Assembly (NCBI RefSeq): GCF_003253745.1
Contig: NZ_MZXV01000032.1
Coordinates: forward strand, 558,001 to 622,000
Direction of reading: 5' to 3'
Origin: Mesorhizobium kowhaii
GTDB taxonomy: Bacteria > Pseudomonadota > Alphaproteobacteria > Rhizobiales > Rhizobiaceae
DNA: 64,000 bases
Shown piece by piece: positions 62,335 through 64,000 of the stretch. Within the stretch, counting starts at the first letter, position 1; every line of letters starts with the position of its first letter. Under the pieces are notes generated by a model that made no database searches, was not told the DNA's origin, and was given only the letters and a program-made list of their open reading frames with translations. The position numbers and the translations under genes were made by a program.

Positions 62335-64000
62335 TCACGCTCCCGTGAGTCGAGCAAGGGCGTCATCCATGACGCTCGCCGGCAGTTCGATCAGCCGCGG
62401 CGCCTCGGTGAACAGCAAGGCGGCCTTGACCGCGCGTCCGGGATAAAGCGGCTGCAGCAGGGCGCGATAGAGCGCGAGTTGCAGGACATAGGCCGGAGGG
62501 ACCTCGGCCAGAGAGGCGGGTGCCGGTCGGTTGGTCTTGTAGTCGACGATCGAGACCGCGTCCGGCGTCACTGCCAGCCGGTCGATCTTGCCGGAAATCG
62601 AGCGCTTTTTGCCCTTCACCTCCAGGCTGCCCATGATCGCGACCTCGGCACGCGACGATGGCGCAAACAGCTGGCCGAAGCTCGGATCGGCAAGGATGGC
62701 CGTGACCGACGCCAGGGCCTTTTGACGCTCTGATCGAGGCCAATCTGCACCCGTTCGCGCGAGATAGCGTTCCGCCGCGCCCTCGCGTTCGCCCTCGACA
62801 ATGCCGGGCAACATCTGCAGCAGTTTGTGCAAAGCGAGCCCACGCAGCACGGCAAAGCCTGGCTCGGCATCGGCGTCGAGCACCGGCGAAGCCTTGTCGA
62901 CCACAGCTTCCTTGCCTTCGTCGATCAGCGCCGAAGCGCCGGACGGCGACAGCGGACGCGGCAAGTCCTCGAAAGGCGGCAAGGGCCGGAACAGGGTCGC
63001 CGGCAAAGGCCCGAAACTGTGCGCCTGCCGTGCCTGATCGCTGGAAACCAAAGCCACGGGCGGCAGCTTGGTGACGTGAAAACGATGCACCGGCTCGCCG
63101 CCGGCGGAATGCGGACGCTGTTCGCTCTCCGCCGCACCTATCAGCGCGCGGCTGACAATCGAGTGCCAGGTGCCGGTGTTCGGCGCCCGCTTGCCGTGAT
63201 AGCCGCAGACGATCAGCCGGTCCTCGGCGCGGGTCATGCCGACATAGAGCAGCCGGCGATATTCGTCATCGGCAAGCTCTCGTGCCCGCACCGCGGCAGC
63301 CTTGGAAAAGCCGTTGGCGACATCGCTGGCCGAACGCCAGAGATAGCCCTTGCCGTCCCAGCCCGAGCCGTCGAACGGCATCAGGCGCGGCAGATGCTGA
63401 TCGCTGAACGGCGCCGAACCACCGTCGACCAGGAACACGACCGGTGCCTCCAGGCCCTTGGCCGCATGCACGGTCATGACGCGAACCTCGTCGCGGGTCT
63501 GGTCCATCTCGCGCTTGATCTCGGGGCCGGCATTCTCCAGCGTCGACAGGAAGGCTTCCAGCCCAGGCAGGCCGGTTCGCTCCTCGGCAAGGCAGAAGCT
63601 CAGGAACTCGTCGAGGATATCGCCGGCCTCGGGTCCGAGCCGCGCGATCATCTTCCGGCGCACGCCATCGCGGGCCAGCAGGCCGGCGTAAAACTCAAAC
63701 ACCGGCTTGAAGGCGGCCTCACTCGTCCAGATGTCGAGCTGGGCGACGACGGCCGCCAAAGCCTCGCTGTCGCCAGCGTGGGCGCGCAGCGATGCGATCA
63801 GCGACAAACCAGGCGGCCGCTCCGCCGCGAGCGCAAAAAGCCTCTCCTCCGGCAGATCGAAGATCGGGCTGCGCAGGATGGCGGCGAGCGACAAATCGTC
63901 CTGCGGCTGGATGAGGAGATGGCCGAGCGCGATCAGGTCCTTGACCGCAATGTGTCCGGGCAGGCTCAGCCGGTCGGCGCCAGCGACCGGAATGTCGCGG
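62335..64000 (-). CDS. addA: AddA helicase-nuclease, C-terminal part
   Basis: The frame is open to the right edge, so at least 555 C-terminal residues are present and the N-terminal ATPase region lies outside. Helicase motif V is VRVMTVHAAKGLEAPVVF and motif VI is YVGMTRAEDRLIVCGY. The nuclease domain has GKIDRLAVTPDAVSIVDYKT, the PD-(D/E)xK site. AddAB resects double-strand DNA ends for recombination in alphaproteobacteria, in place of RecBCD; addB would lie beyond the right edge. Confidence 0.94.
   Translation of the reverse strand, partial: RDIPVAGADRLSLPGHIAVKDLIALGHLLIQPQDDLSLAAILRSPIFDLPEERLFALAAERPPGLSLIASLRAHAGDSEALAAVVAQLDIWTSEAAFKPVFEFYAGLLARDGVRRKMIARLGPEAGDILDEFLSFCLAEERTGLPGLEAFLSTLENAGPEIKREMDQTRDEVRVMTVHAAKGLEAPVVFLVDGGSAPFSDQHLPRLMPFDGSGWDGKGYLWRSASDVANGFSKAAAVRARELADDEYRRLLYVGMTRAEDRLIVCGYHGKRAPNTGTWHSIVSRALIGAAESEQRPHSAGGEPVHRFHVTKLPPVALVSSDQARQAHSFGPLPATLFRPLPPFEDLPRPLSPSGASALIDEGKEAVVDKASPVLDADAEPGFAVLRGLALHKLLQMLPGIVEGEREGAAERYLARTGADWPRSERQKALASVTAILADPSFGQLFAPSSRAEVAIMGSLEVKGKKRSISGKIDRLAVTPDAVSIVDYKTNRPAPASLAEVPPAYVLQLALYRALLQPLYPGRAVKAALLFTEAPRLIELPASVMDDALARLTGA

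Overview
The window looks like the chromosome of a rhizobium, most likely Mesorhizobium or a close Phyllobacteriaceae relative. The evidence is a high-GC sequence, an alpha-glucoside (agl) transport operon, three copies of a small secreted protein resembling the Mesorhizobium-restricted DUF680 family, scattered palindromic mosaic repeats of the rhizobial intergenic type, and alphaproteobacterial housekeeping blocks (trpFBA-accD-folC, infC/rpmI-rplT/pheST, addA-trxA). I saw no tRNA, rRNA, CRISPR array, transposase or phage gene.

Layout. 1-5.5 kb: end of aglE, then aglF, aglG, aglA and aglK, which import and hydrolyse alpha-glucosides. 5.5-6.4 kb: three tandem DUF680-like genes on the minus strand. 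6.4-7.16 kb: an 830-base gene-free stretch holding a FixK/FNR-like box, a palindrome and a convincing cobalamin riboswitch. 7.16-9.7 kb: a Rieske oxygenase and its reductase of the glycine-betaine demethylase type, downstream of that riboswitch. 9.7-16.3 kb: a molybdenum oxidoreductase with its flavin reductase, a DegP/HtrA protease, a metallo-beta-lactamase-fold hydrolase, a pyrophosphate-type phosphofructokinase, an L,D-transpeptidase and a 40-residue secreted peptide. 16.4-20 kb: a LysE-type exporter and a 967-residue autotransporter with a repeat solenoid and a long proline-rich linker. 20.2-26.7 kb: a TPR (TTC38-like) protein, xylB and xylA flanking a SnoaL-like gene, a GNAT acetyltransferase and a HAD hydrolase.

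26.7-35.6 kb is a carnitine/gamma-butyrobetaine catabolic cluster: a GlxA/CdhR-type regulator facing a run with a BKACE (dehydrocarnitine cleavage) enzyme, an HD-domain protein whose metal-ligand pattern fits PhnZ/MIOX-type di-iron oxygenases, carnitine dehydrogenase, acyl-CoA dehydrogenase, NDP-forming acyl-CoA ligase, CaiD-like hydratase and an esterase. Its end product, glycine betaine, is the expected substrate of the Rieske pair at 7-9.7 kb, so the two loci probably form one quaternary-amine route split across the window.

35.7-44.9 kb is a mixed region: a DapA paralogue preceded by three small genes (one frameshifted), a KstD-like flavoprotein, a Gfo/Idh/MocA oxidoreductase, a YceI-cytochrome b561 pair, and a LysR regulator divergent from an aldo/keto reductase. 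45-51.3 kb is the translation block on the minus strand: infC with an ATT start codon, an ICMT-like methyltransferase, rpmI, rplT, then pheS and pheT with a GFA-family gene spliced between them through ATGA overlaps. 51.5-55.7 kb: a serine hydrolase, a BenE-family transporter, a DUF2852 protein, a YgjP-like metallopeptidase, a lower-GC gene of unknown function and a small acidic protein. 55.8-61 kb: trpF, trpB, trpA, accD and folC. 61-64 kb: a VOC protein, a cupin, trxA and the 3' part of addA, which runs off the right edge.

I found no large unfamiliar multi-gene system. The best leads are the riboswitch-controlled betaine demethylase and the PhnZ-like protein inside the carnitine operon.
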